DNA of 64,000 nt from DASXRA01 sp036502575 (GCA_036502575.1 DASXYL010000065.1:1-64000), one strand, 5' to 3'; counted from the stretch's first letter, positions 25,361-33,949 are shown. Made by a program: numbers and translations. Notes: generated by a model from the letters alone, not told the origin.

Positions 25361-26556
25361 GCCGCTGCCCGCTCCAGGATGTGGACGCCGCAGGCCGACC
25401 CGAGTCCGATCACATGAGCCAGCCCGAGGCGGGCGTCGGCGATCTGGCGGTCACCGGCTTCGTTGCGCAGGTGTTGGCAGATCTCCCAGACGTTCGCGAT
25501 GCCGGTTGCCGCAATGGGGTGTCCCTTCGACTGCAGGCCGCCGGAGACGTTGACCGGCAGTCGACCATCTCGCCACGGCGCACCGGATTCGAAGAAGTCG
25601 ACGGCGCCGCCGGGCTTGCACAGCATCAGGTTGTCGTAGTGGACCAGTTCGGCGGTGGCGAAACAGTCGTGCAGTTCCACGAGGTCCAGGTCCTCAGGAG
25701 ACACGCCCGCCGCGTCGTAGGCCTGCTGCGCTGCGTTGCGGGTGAGTGTGTTGATGTCCGGAAGGACTTGGCAGCCCGGCTGCCAGGGGTCGGTCGTGAG
25801 CACGGATGCGGAGATCTTGACGGCGCGGCGGCGCTGGCTACTGGTCATCTGCTTGAGCCGTTCGCCCGAGACGATGACGGCGGCCGCCGCGCCGTCACAG
25901 TTCGCGGAACACATGGCGCGGGTGTTCGGGTAGGCGATCATGACGTCGTTCATGATCTGCTCCAGGGCCATCCGTTTGGTGTAGGCGGCCAGCGGGTTGA
26001 GCGTGGAGTGGGCATGGTTTTTCTCGCTGATCCGTGCGAACAGCTCGAAGTCGACGCCGCCGTAGGTGTGTGCATATTCCATGCCGACTTGGGCGAACAC
26101 GCCTGGCATGGTTTCGGTGCCGATACGTCCGTCGATGCTGGTGACGGCCCCGAACCTGCCCTGTGGTTCGAAGACGTCCTGCTCGGACTTCTGTTGACCA
26201 CCCGAGCCCAGCAATCCAGCGCCGGATAGCTTCTCCGACCCGACGGCCAGGCCCATGTCGCATTCACCGGCCCGGATCGCCATGATTACGGTTCGCAATG
26301 CCGTGGCACCGGTGGCGCACGCGTTGGTGACGTTGTAGGCGGGAATGCCGGTCTGGCCGATCTGCTTCTGCACCAGCTGTGCCAAACGTCCACCGCCCAT
26401 CAAGTTGCCTGCCGCGATGATGCCCATATCGCCGATCTGTGCGTCGGCGTCGGCCAGCGCGCCCAGTGACGCCTCGGTTGCCAGGTCGACGATGTCCTTG
26501 TCTGGGTGCTTGCCGAACTTGGTCATGCGGATACCCAGGATCCATACGCTATCCAT
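25357..26556 (-). CDS. SCP2-type thiolase / lipid-transfer protein
   Basis: Thiolase-superfamily protein of 399 residues. Unlike the 1245 gene product it keeps a candidate nucleophilic Cys in VTNACATGATAL, SKGHPIAATG with the catalytic His, and LGSACGVH. It is therefore probably a true SCP2-type 3-ketoacyl-CoA thiolase. ATG 26556 has GGAAGG 5 bases upstream. It overlaps the end of a DUF35 gene by 8 bp and the start of DUF2889 by 4 bp. The DUF35 protein is its likely complex partner. Confidence 0.83.
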   Translation of the reverse strand: MDSVWILGIRMTKFGKHPDKDIVDLATEASLGALADADAQIGDMGIIAAGNLMGGGRLAQLVQKQIGQTGIPAYNVTNACATGATALRTVIMAIRAGECDMGLAVGSEKLSGAGLLGSGGQQKSEQDVFEPQGRFGAVTSIDGRIGTETMPGVFAQVGMEYAHTYGGVDFELFARISEKNHAHSTLNPLAAYTKRMALEQIMNDVMIAYPNTRAMCSANCDGAAAAVIVSGERLKQMTSSQRRRAVKISASVLTTDPWQPGCQVLPDINTLTRNAAQQAYDAAGVSPEDLDLVELHDCFATAELVHYDNLMLCKPGGAVDFFESGAPWRDGRLPVNVSGGLQSKGHPIAATGIANVWEICQHLRNEAGDRQIADARLGLAHVIGLGSACGVHILERAAA

Positions 26557-26968
26557 TGGCGCCTTCCACGGGTTCGAATCCAAACCCGACGGCGTGAGTT
26601 CCCGTCGAATCGGTGGCGACCGGATAGGTAGTCAGGCGCACCTTGATGCCGAGCGTCACGTGCTCGGGGTCGGCTGGGGTGTTCACGATGTTGCCCCGCA
26701 CCCGGGTGCCGGCGCAGTCAATGACGGCTGCGACGTAGGGCACCGTCACGCCCGGGGCGGCCTGGTGAACGATGGTGAACGAGACGATCTCGCCCTCGGT
26801 GTCGAGATCGACGCAGTCGAACTCGGTACCGGGGCATGCCGCGCACCCGTTGCGGTGGTCGAAGTAGCGGGCGCCGCATTGCCGGCATTCGAATGCGACC
26901 AGGTGTGGCCGATCCCCGAGGATGAGATAGTCCACGAGCGGGATCTGTCTGGTGTGGGAATTGGGCAA
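26549..26968 (-). CDS. DUF35 OB-fold / zinc-ribbon protein
   Basis: Protein of about 139 residues with a zinc ribbon (Cys28, Cys31, Cys42, Cys45) and a following OB-fold (GEIVSFTIVHQAAP, PYVAAVIDCAG). It is the second DUF35 of the window and, like the first, directly adjoins a thiolase-fold gene. I chose TTG 26968, with AAAAGG about 9 bases upstream; the frame stays open further upstream but the sequence there is not conserved-looking. Likely acyl-CoA-binding subunit of the SCP2-type thiolase at 25357. Confidence 0.8.
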   Translation of the reverse strand: MPNSHTRQIPLVDYLILGDRPHLVAFECRQCGARYFDHRNGCAACPGTEFDCVDLDTEGEIVSFTIVHQAAPGVTVPYVAAVIDCAGTRVRGNIVNTPADPEHVTLGIKVRLTTYPVATDSTGTHAVGFGFEPVEGANG

Positions 26969-27044
26969 CGGAGCGGACCTTTTCCTGAGAAATGGCGGCA
27001 GTGTCCAGGGGCGACCGAGTGTCGCCCCGGGCGGTTGGGGCTGG

Positions 27045-28226
27045 TTAACGCGTGAAGTTGAAGACCTGGCGGGCGTTGAGTTCGACGATCTGGTGCACCT
27101 CGCCGTCCGGAACATCGGCGAAGGACTCTTCGGCGACCTTGCGGGCATGCGGCCAGTCGGAGTCTGAGTGGGGATAGTCGCATTCCCACATCATTTTGTG
27201 GACGCCGATGTCGTGACGCTCGCGCAGGCCCACTTGGTCGGAGATGAAGCAGCCCCAGATGTTGCGGTCGAACAGCTCGCGTGGGCTGATGTCGGTGCGA
27301 GCGCCGGTGTGCCAGCGGTGACGCTCCCAGGCGGTGGTGCTGCGCTCCAGCAGATACGGCAGCCAACCGGTTCCGCCTTCGGACAGGACGCACTTGAGCT
27401 GGGGGAACAGGTGAAAGACGTCGGAGAACATCAGATCTGCCATGGTGATCATCGAGTTGACGCCCATCGTGGCGGTGATGGTCAGGTCGTTGCAGTCCGG
27501 GGATGGGGACAGCATCTTGCCCGAGGTGCCGAAGTGCATGCACAGCGGAAGATCGTGCGCCTGCGCGGCGGCGCAGACCTTGTCCCAGCCGCCGGAGTTC
27601 CAGCTGGGAAGGCCGAGCGGGTAGGGGTTCTCCGGGAAGGAGATCGCTTTGGCGCCTGCTGCCGCCATCCGTTCGATCTCCGCGACGCATAGGTTGATGT
27701 CCCACAACGGAAGGATCGACATGGGAATGAATCGGTCGGGTGCGTAGCCGACCCACTCCTCCATGATGAAGTCGTTCCACGCTCTGACGCACAGCAGTGC
27801 AAGTTCCATGTCGCCAGATTCCAAGAATGCCGTGCCGGCGAAGCGGGGGAAGCTGGGGAACATCAGCATGGCGTGGATGCCGTCCAGATCCATGTCCCGC
27901 ACACGGGCAGCTGGGTCGTAGCAGCCCGGGAGGATGTCCGCGTAACTCGTTGGTTCGCGGTCCTGCCATTCCTTAGGGTCCTTACCGGCGACCGCGTTCA
28001 GGGCCAACTGCGGGTACATTCGGTCCTCGTACATCCACGTCTGCTGTCCACTTCGGAGCAGGATCTCGCCGAACACGGCGTGGTTGCCGCGCATTTCCGC
28101 CTCGGCGGTGATGACCCGGGGCGCGCTGTCGCGATACTTCGCCGGAAGGCGATCGGTCCACACCGTCGGGTGCTCGATAACGTGGTCGTCCACCGAGATG
28201 AGCTTCATGTCTGACTGCAACGGCAT
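27045..28226 (-). CDS. Amidohydrolase family 2 (TIM-barrel metal hydrolase/decarboxylase)
   Basis: Protein of 393 residues of the Amidohydro_2 group. The N-terminal metal motif appears as SVDDHVIEHP, followed by the barrel His in CMHFGTSG and the C-terminal Asp in ECDYPHSDSDWP. Members hydrolyse or decarboxylate cyclic carbonyl compounds with a metal ion. ATG 28226 has GGAGG 5 bases upstream. It lies 72 bp from the aldehyde dehydrogenase and 76 bp from DUF35 in the long minus-strand operon. A paralogue is at 38470. Whether it opens a ring or decarboxylates here is unknown. Confidence 0.82.
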   Translation of the reverse strand: MPLQSDMKLISVDDHVIEHPTVWTDRLPAKYRDSAPRVITAEAEMRGNHAVFGEILLRSGQQTWMYEDRMYPQLALNAVAGKDPKEWQDREPTSYADILPGCYDPAARVRDMDLDGIHAMLMFPSFPRFAGTAFLESGDMELALLCVRAWNDFIMEEWVGYAPDRFIPMSILPLWDINLCVAEIERMAAAGAKAISFPENPYPLGLPSWNSGGWDKVCAAAQAHDLPLCMHFGTSGKMLSPSPDCNDLTITATMGVNSMITMADLMFSDVFHLFPQLKCVLSEGGTGWLPYLLERSTTAWERHRWHTGARTDISPRELFDRNIWGCFISDQVGLRERHDIGVHKMMWECDYPHSDSDWPHARKVAEESFADVPDGEVHQIVELNARQVFNFTR

Positions 28227-28298
28227 GTCCGCCTCCTTTTGGGTGTCGTGAGAATTGCCGGAACGCCTCCGGCGCCGGGGGACGGCGACGTCCGGAGG

Positions 28299-29765
28299 TC
28301 ATCGTCTCCCTATCCATACGTTCTTCTTCCGAGTGAACGCAGCGATGGCTTCGTAGCCACCCAGGCGCCCGAATCCGCTGCTCTTCACCCCGCCGAACGG
28401 TGCGCCAGGCGGCAGTCCGCCCCGCCCATTGACGTACACCGATCCTGACTCGATCGCGTGCGCGACCCGCAACGCGCGGTCGAGATCGGCCGTCTGTATG
28501 TAGGCACTCAGGCCGTAGTCGGTGGCGTTGGCCTGGGCGATGGCTTCATCCTCGCTGCGGAAGCACGACACTGTCAGCACGGGACCGAACACTTCGTGCT
28601 GGAACAGCCGGTTCGTCGGGTCGATATCGGCGAAGATCGCGGGGGGAACGAAGTATCCCCCGTCCGGCCCGGCGTCGGTGGCGCGCTCAACCCAGGATCG
28701 CGGGGCTTCGTCCCGGGCCTCCGCGACCATCCGGGTAATCCGCTCGTAGGCGGAACTGCTGATGACCGGACCCATCGTCACGTCAGGGTCGAACGGATCG
28801 CCTAACGTGACCCGAGATGCAAGATCGCGTGCGATCTGTAGGACATCCTCGTAGATGCTTTCGTGCGCGAGCATGCGGCTTGCCGTGATGCAGGTCTGCC
28901 CGCTGCCCCCGATGATCGCACCCATCGAGATCGCCACGGCCTGTTGAAGGTCAACGGCATCCGGGAAGATGATGTTCGGTGACTTCCCGCCTAGCTCGAG
29001 GTCGACCGGCTTGAGAGCGCGAGCGGCCACTTCCAGCACCCGATAGGCGGTCTGTCCGCCTCCGGTGAAGTGAACTTTGCTGACCAACGGGTGCCGCAGC
29101 AGAGCCTCGCCCGCCTCGACGCCGCCGGTGAGCACGTTCACGGTGCCAGCGGGCAGACCCGCTTCCAGTGCCAACTCCCCGAAACGCTGATAAGCAAACG
29201 GCGCGTATTCGGACGGCTTGAGGATGACGCTGTTGCCGGCGGCGAGCGCTGGGGCGATCGCGAGACCAAAGTTGTAGACCGGCGTGTTCCATGTGCCGAA
29301 GATCCCGACCACGCCATAAGGCTCGGGAAGGGTGAAGTCCAGCGCTTCGCCGGGCCAGACCGGTACGACCTCTCCCTGAACCTTGTCCGCCCAGCCGGCG
29401 AAATAGCGAAGGCCGCCGGATGCACGGCTGGGCCCAAGACTCGCAACTGCGTAGGGGAACGCGCTGTCGTGCAGCGACAGTGCGACCAGTTCGTCGGCGT
29501 GCTGGTCGACGAGGTCGGCTAGCCGGAGGAGGCCGTCGCGGCGACGATCTGCCGTCCATCCCGACCATTCGCGAAAGGCTCTGGACGCGGCTTGGGCGGC
29601 GAGGTCCACTTCACTAGCACCTGCCAGCGGCACGATCCCGTTGATCTCACCCGTTGCCGCGTACCTGTGCTCGTACGTCCCGCCGGACGCGGACTGCAGC
29701 CGCTTCTCACCGATGAGTAACACAGACGGCGCCGGTTCGAGGTCCGCTAGCGGGATCCGCGTCAT
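28299..29765 (-). CDS. Aldehyde dehydrogenase
   Basis: NAD(P)-dependent aldehyde dehydrogenase of 488 residues with the full catalytic set: Asn in GTWNTPVYN, general-base Glu in LELGGKSPN and nucleophilic Cys in GSGQTCITASR. The C-terminal APFGGVKSSGFGR is also present. It oxidises an aldehyde to the acid, probably the product of P450 hydroxylation and alcohol oxidation. ATG 29765 has GGAG 6 bases upstream. It is the first gene of the operon to 21817 and divergent from the P450 at 29935. Confidence 0.9.
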   Translation of the reverse strand: MTRIPLADLEPAPSVLLIGEKRLQSASGGTYEHRYAATGEINGIVPLAGASEVDLAAQAASRAFREWSGWTADRRRDGLLRLADLVDQHADELVALSLHDSAFPYAVASLGPSRASGGLRYFAGWADKVQGEVVPVWPGEALDFTLPEPYGVVGIFGTWNTPVYNFGLAIAPALAAGNSVILKPSEYAPFAYQRFGELALEAGLPAGTVNVLTGGVEAGEALLRHPLVSKVHFTGGGQTAYRVLEVAARALKPVDLELGGKSPNIIFPDAVDLQQAVAISMGAIIGGSGQTCITASRMLAHESIYEDVLQIARDLASRVTLGDPFDPDVTMGPVISSSAYERITRMVAEARDEAPRSWVERATDAGPDGGYFVPPAIFADIDPTNRLFQHEVFGPVLTVSCFRSEDEAIAQANATDYGLSAYIQTADLDRALRVAHAIESGSVYVNGRGGLPPGAPFGGVKSSGFGRLGGYEAIAAFTRKKNVWIGRR

Positions 29766-29846
29766 GAGCGCTCCAGAACGGCGTCACGCGCCCCCGCCAC
29801 AGACCTGACATCCTGGCATCCGGCGGTTGTTGCGTCGATCACAAGG

Positions 29847-29862
29847 CCAATATTATTATAAG
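29847..29862 (-). promoter_or_regulatory. Element A copy 5, CTTATAATAATATTGG on minus strand
   Basis: Located between the divergent aldehyde dehydrogenase and P450 genes, 82 bases from the former and 73 from the latter. It matches the 21776 copy at 14 of 16 positions and the symmetric 15114 copy at 13 of 16. It contains TATAAT, so it may double as a -10 box. Probably controls both the 28.3-21.8 kb operon and the P450/ferredoxin pair. Confidence 0.55.
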
Positions 29863-29934
29863 GTTCAACGCGGCGCAACCGCCGCGTGGTTCTCGGCCGA
29901 TGGTATGCCGAGGGAGATGCCACAGGGAGTCGAG

Positions 29935-31206
29935 ATGACCATTCAGCACACCCCCACCATCGAGTTCGACCACCACTCCGCCGAGGTGGCCCAGGACCCG
30001 GCGGGCTCGTACGCACGACTGCGAGAACAGTGCCCCGCCTTCTGGACCGAGAGCCACGGCGGCTACTGGGTGTTCACGCGGTATGACGAGGTCGCGGAGA
30101 TTCTCAACGACGACGCTCGATTCTCCTCTGCCCGACGGTCTGACGCTGGCGGGGATGGTTCCGCGGTGAGCATCCCGAAGCGACCAGCGGTACCCCAGTA
30201 CCCCATCGAGCTCGACCCGCCGGAGATGTTTTCGTTCCGGCGCATCCTCAACCCCTTGCTGTCGCCGGCCGCCGGCGAACGGCTTCGGCCCGCGATCCAG
30301 CAGCGCGTGTCTTGGCTGGTGGATCGATTCGTCGAGCGTGGCCAGTGCGACCTCGTGTCCGACCTGGTCAGCCCCGTCCCTGCCAGCGTCACGGTCGACT
30401 GGCTCGGGTTGCCCCACGACACCTGGCACCAGATGGGCATGACGATGCACAACATCATCGCTCGCGCGCCGGGCGATCCAGTCTGGGCCAGGGCCAGCAG
30501 CGACCTGGTGGATCTTTACGACGTCATGCGCAGCACCATCGCGGCCCGCAAGACCGAACCACGCGACGACGTCATCAGCTACATCGTCCAGCAGGAGATC
30601 GACGGCCAACTGATCACGAACGACGACGCGCTCTCGGTCGTCGCGCTCCTGATCGCCGGCGGCGTGGGCACCACCTCATCTCTGTCGGCGCAGTCACTGG
30701 TGTGGCTGAGCCAGCACCGCGATTGTCATCAGCGTCTGCTCAGCGATTCCCGCTTCCTTCGGGTTGCCACCGAGGAGTTCCTGCGATACTTCGCGCCAGT
30801 TCAGGCACTGGCGCGGACCACCCGCGGCGACACCGAGTTCCACGGCTGCCCCATGGCGGACGCGGACCGGCTGCTCGTGGCGTTCGGCTCGGCAAACCGC
30901 GACTCCAGGGCGTTCGACGACCCCGACGAGCTACAGCTGGATCGCTTCCCCAACCGGCACCTCTCGTTCGGCGTCGGCGTGCACCGGTGCGCGGGATCGA
31001 ACCTGGCGCGCATCATCTTCCAGGAAGTAATTCGAGGCGTCCTCACCCGACTGCCGGACTACCGCGTGGACACGACCGCTTTGGAGCCATATCCGTCGCA
31101 GGGGCTCAGCAGTGGCTGGCAGAGCGTCCCGACCATGTTCACGCCCACTCGCCCCCTAGGCATCGACTCCCCCGCCACGACGTTCGGGCTCGCGGGAGTG
31201 AAATGA
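29935..31206 (+). CDS. Cytochrome P450
   Basis: Soluble bacterial P450 of 423 residues. The heme-ligand motif FGVGVHRCAGSNLAR and the ExxR helix EEFLRYFAP are intact. The I-helix reads LLIAGGVGTTSS; relatives typically have GGVDTT, so the acidic residue of the acid-alcohol pair seems replaced by Gly, a single-base difference from an Asp codon. ATG 29935 has AGGGAG 5 bases upstream. Coupled by an ATGA overlap to a [3Fe-4S] ferredoxin, its likely electron donor. Probably starts the pathway by hydroxylating the substrate, whose identity is unknown. Confidence 0.87.
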   Translation: MTIQHTPTIEFDHHSAEVAQDPAGSYARLREQCPAFWTESHGGYWVFTRYDEVAEILNDDARFSSARRSDAGGDGSAVSIPKRPAVPQYPIELDPPEMFSFRRILNPLLSPAAGERLRPAIQQRVSWLVDRFVERGQCDLVSDLVSPVPASVTVDWLGLPHDTWHQMGMTMHNIIARAPGDPVWARASSDLVDLYDVMRSTIAARKTEPRDDVISYIVQQEIDGQLITNDDALSVVALLIAGGVGTTSSLSAQSLVWLSQHRDCHQRLLSDSRFLRVATEEFLRYFAPVQALARTTRGDTEFHGCPMADADRLLVAFGSANRDSRAFDDPDELQLDRFPNRHLSFGVGVHRCAGSNLARIIFQEVIRGVLTRLPDYRVDTTALEPYPSQGLSSGWQSVPTMFTPTRPLGIDSPATTFGLAGVK

Positions 31207-31397
31207 GACTCCGGGTGGATTCCGGCCGCTGCCAAGGTCACACCCTGTGCACCTTGGCCGCTCCTGACCTAGTCGAGTTACGTGATGACGACGGGCATGC
31301 TGCGCCTGTCCAGCGAGACCTCGCCGAAGCTGAGGAACAAGTAGCCGTGTCCGCGGTCAATGCGTGCCCCGAACGCGCATTGTCACTCAGGAAGTAA
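31203..31397 (+). CDS. [3Fe-4S] ferredoxin (P450 redox partner)
   Basis: Small ferredoxin of 64 residues. The cluster motif is CQGHTLC, with His in the place of the second Cys, plus a distal Cys-Pro in NACPERAL. This is the single-cluster type that donates electrons to actinobacterial P450s. The ATG at 31203 overlaps the P450 stop codon (ATGA). It converges on the SnoaL-like gene ending at 31467. No ferredoxin reductase gene is visible nearby. Confidence 0.9.
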   Translation: MRLRVDSGRCQGHTLCTLAAPDLVELRDDDGHAAPVQRDLAEAEEQVAVSAVNACPERALSLRK

Positions 31398-31466
31398 GCA
31401 CACCAGCCGCTTTGCATCCCGCAGGCTTCTGTCCCGATGGAAGGGCCTGGCCGAACCGGGGAAATC

Positions 31467-32036
31467 TCACTCGGTTGAACCGGCGCGACCGCCCCAATAG
31501 GATAAGTCTTGTCCATCGCGCCGGCCCGCTGGCGAGCTCTCCCAACCTGGGAATCTGGCTGGGATTAATTGGACGCTGTCCCAGTCGCGCACTGCGTCGC
31601 GTTCGGCGATCCGCCAATCATCATTGCGGCATTCGTATCTCTCCACATATCGCCCGCCGACGGTCGTGAGATAGAGCTCTGCTCGGCGAAGAGTCATCGT
31701 GTACTCCAGGAAGTAGCACTCCGAGAACGCGGTGTCGTCATAAAGATCGACCGTCTGATTGGTGAGGTGATGTTGCTGGCTAACTACGACGTCGTCTGCG
31801 GGGTCGAACACCCCAATCCCGATGCGGTCGAGAGGCGACCTCGATACCACCCAGCTAACCCATTCCTCTGGGCTGACCTCGCTCAGAAAGCCATGCCGCA
31901 GGACCGCGTCGGGGTGAAAGGCACTCAGCGCCAGCGGTACGTTGCCCCTGTCGATGCCGCGCGCATAGCGTTGCAGCGCCTCTCGGACCGCGTTCTTGGC
32001 GATCAGTTTCTCGATTTCGGTCTGTTCGGCTGTCAA
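31467..32036 (-). CDS. NTF2/SnoaL-like protein
   Basis: Protein of 189 residues with the SnoaL_4-type pattern: N-terminal helices (IEKLIAKNAVREALQRYARGIDRGN), DAVLRHG, and a C-terminal sheet with VGGRYVERYECRNDDWRIAERDAVRDW. Such alpha+beta barrels include dehydratases, isomerases and cyclases. I chose TTG 32036, which has AAGGA 7 bases upstream. One of four similar proteins between 31.4 and 41.3 kb. It probably acts on a ring or acyl intermediate; the reaction is unknown. Confidence 0.75.
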   Translation of the reverse strand: MTAEQTEIEKLIAKNAVREALQRYARGIDRGNVPLALSAFHPDAVLRHGFLSEVSPEEWVSWVVSRSPLDRIGIGVFDPADDVVVSQQHHLTNQTVDLYDDTAFSECYFLEYTMTLRRAELYLTTVGGRYVERYECRNDDWRIAERDAVRDWDSVQLIPARFPGWESSPAGRRDGQDLSYWGGRAGSTE

Positions 32037-32160
32037 TTCGGTGTCCTTCAGATAGCGTGTCTAGTGGGCGGGGATCCTGTTGTTCTGAGAGTCCGAGCGT
32101 CGGTGTCGTATGCAGAGCTGTCACCGTTCGGACGCAACAGGGATGCATGTCCGGGTTCAG

Positions 32161-32976
32161 TTAGCCATAGTTGTTGTTGACTCCTGCACTCATTTCCTCC
32201 GGCTCGACCGACCATCGCGTGAGAGAGAGTCCGCCATCCACGCGCAAGAGCTGTCCGGTGACGTAGGTCGCCCCGCGCGATAAGAGGAAGGCGATCGGTC
32301 CGACGATCTCGTCGAGTTCGCCATACCGTCCCAGAGCTATCGCCGAGCGCATCCGCGTCTCCACGCTCGGTGTCGACCAGGCTGCCGCGGATTTATCGAC
32401 CGGAAAAGCGCCCGGTCCGATTGCGTTGATCGTGATTCCGCTAGGACCCCATTCACGGGCCAGCGATTTGACAAGCGCCTCGACGCCGGCCTTGCCTGCT
32501 GAGGAGTGTGCTACGCCCGGTGTGCCCAACGACGCAGAATTACTGGTGAGCATCACCGCTGAGCCCATTACAGGAGCGGTGAGTAGTGGTGCGGCCCATC
32601 TATGGAGGATGTTGAACGAACCGATCAGCGTTGAGTCAACGACGTCTCGGAAGATTTTGGACGTCATGTCGCGCGCGAGCATCTTCGTCATCTGTGCGGC
32701 CGCGTGAACCAGACCCGTGGGAGCACCCTCGAATTCGATGTCACGCAATGCGGTGTCGACGGCGTACGTGTCTCGTACGTCGCACGCGACCGGCGTTACC
32801 GCGGGCCCAGCGAGTGCAGCGGTCTGCTCAAGCGCGTCAAGGCGGCGACCGAGGGCGAAGACGTGTGTACCGGAGCGGGCGAGTGCGATCGTGACTGCCC
32901 GGCCGATCCCCGAGCCTGCGCCGGTGACGATGACGCGATCATGTGCCGGCGTCAGGACTGGTAGTGGTTGCGGCAT
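32161..32976 (-). CDS. SDR resembling 2,4-dienoyl-CoA reductase
   Basis: SDR of 271 residues with the cofactor motif TGAGSGIG and SNSASLG, but the YxxxK site reads HSSAGKAGVEALVKSLAREWG. The usual Tyr is Ser while Lys is kept. That substitution, together with the KAGVEAL block, is typical of 2,4-dienoyl-CoA reductases and trans-2-enoyl-CoA reductases. It would reduce a dienoyl-CoA formed from unsaturated chains. ATG 32976 has AGGAAGG 5 bases upstream and beats the GTG at 32982. It lies between two regulators' worth of AT-rich promoter sequence and a SnoaL-like gene. Confidence 0.75.
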   Translation of the reverse strand: MPQPLPVLTPAHDRVIVTGAGSGIGRAVTIALARSGTHVFALGRRLDALEQTAALAGPAVTPVACDVRDTYAVDTALRDIEFEGAPTGLVHAAAQMTKMLARDMTSKIFRDVVDSTLIGSFNILHRWAAPLLTAPVMGSAVMLTSNSASLGTPGVAHSSAGKAGVEALVKSLAREWGPSGITINAIGPGAFPVDKSAAAWSTPSVETRMRSAIALGRYGELDEIVGPIAFLLSRGATYVTGQLLRVDGGLSLTRWSVEPEEMSAGVNNNYG

Positions 32977-33026
32977 GCTCACCTTCCTGTGTGAACAAGC
33001 CCGATCCCGGCTCGGAACGCACGGCC

Positions 33027-33048
33027 CTGAATATGACCATAATTTCAG
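33027..33048. promoter_or_regulatory. AT-rich inverted repeat CTGAA...TTCAG
   Basis: A 22-bp stretch with perfect 5-bp arms CTGAA and TTCAG around an AT-rich centre, 51 bases upstream of the SDR start at 32976. Its minus strand contains TCATATTC, which is also in element A copy 2. It may be a diverged element A or an operator for the neighbouring GntR regulator. Function inferred only. Confidence 0.35.
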
Positions 33049-33193
33049 TGCGACGTCGGCCCGTCAATCCCTGTTGAGCCAGGTCGACAGAGCTGCGACC
33101 GGGCGCAGGGAACTAGCCCGTCTGCTCAGCCGCGGTCCTGGTCGGGTCGCCGCGCCGTGTCACGTCACGCGGGTGCGCGGGTTCATGCGCTAC

Positions 33194-33949
33194 CTACTCG
33201 GTGTCGTCCCGTCCGTTGCGGTAGCTCTCGAGCAACTCGTCGACGTCGGCCCAGATGACAGGGCTGAACCGGTCAGCATCGGACTTGTCCAGTTCTTCGT
33301 AGCCCAGAATCATTCGAGACATCCGCTGCGAGGCACGCCAGGAGTCGCGCTCTTCGATGGCGTCGACGATCAACTCCTTTTCCGAGGCAATGCGCTTGCG
33401 GACCTTTTCGTGCAGTTGCCATCCCGCTGCCTGCGACATGAGACTCAGCGCCGGCAAGATCGCTGCCAACAACAGATTCCCCGAGGCTTCAGCAATCAGG
33501 TTATGAAAGCGGCGATTTTCGTGGTGGAAGCGCTCGCTGTCGGAACGACGGCTGTGCAGGTCGGCAACGCACGCTCGCAACGCCTCTAAGTGGCTCTCGG
33601 TCCTGCGTCCGGCCGCGAGCGCGGCCATGGTCGGCTCCACGGCGGCACGAGCCTCAAGGATAGTGCGCATGTCTCCGTGCCCAGCCTGCAAGCTCATGGC
33701 AAGCGATCCTGCAAGTAGCTCGGGTCGGGGAAGGCTGACAAGCGCTCCTCCGCCGGCGCCGCGCCTCATCTCGACTGCTCCCTGGGCTTCGAGCAGACGA
33801 AGTGCTTCACGGAGCGAGCCGCGTGCAACTCCGTAGCGCTCTATCAACCAGGACTCGGCACCGATGTTGTCACCTGGCTCGAGTCCGCGGTCGGCGACCT
33901 CGCGCATGAGCCGCCGAGCGACCTCTGATGCGACCTTGGCCTGGACCAC
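33194..33949 (-). CDS. GntR/FadR-family (FCD) transcriptional regulator
   Basis: Regulator of about 251 residues. The N-terminal winged helix-turn-helix (ESWLIERYGVARGSLREALRLLEAQG) is followed by an all-helical FCD effector domain with the metal-ligand pattern HHENRRFHNLIAEASGN. FCD domains commonly bind carboxylates or acyl-CoA. The start is uncertain: GTG 33949 has GGAGGA 4 bases upstream and begins just before the first DNA-binding helix, while the frame stays open upstream. It is the only regulator in the first 41 kb and thus the local candidate to bind element A. Confidence 0.8.
   Translation of the reverse strand: MVQAKVASEVARRLMREVADRGLEPGDNIGAESWLIERYGVARGSLREALRLLEAQGAVEMRRGAGGGALVSLPRPELLAGSLAMSLQAGHGDMRTILEARAAVEPTMAALAAGRRTESHLEALRACVADLHSRRSDSERFHHENRRFHNLIAEASGNLLLAAILPALSLMSQAAGWQLHEKVRKRIASEKELIVDAIEERDSWRASQRMSRMILGYEELDKSDADRFSPVIWADVDELLESYRNGRDDTE

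Noticed and set aside
26746..27969. Minus-strand open frame of 407 codons over the amidohydrolase and DUF35 genes
   Set aside because: Shadow frame rich in Arg, Pro and His; the amidohydrolase frame has the metal-binding motifs.
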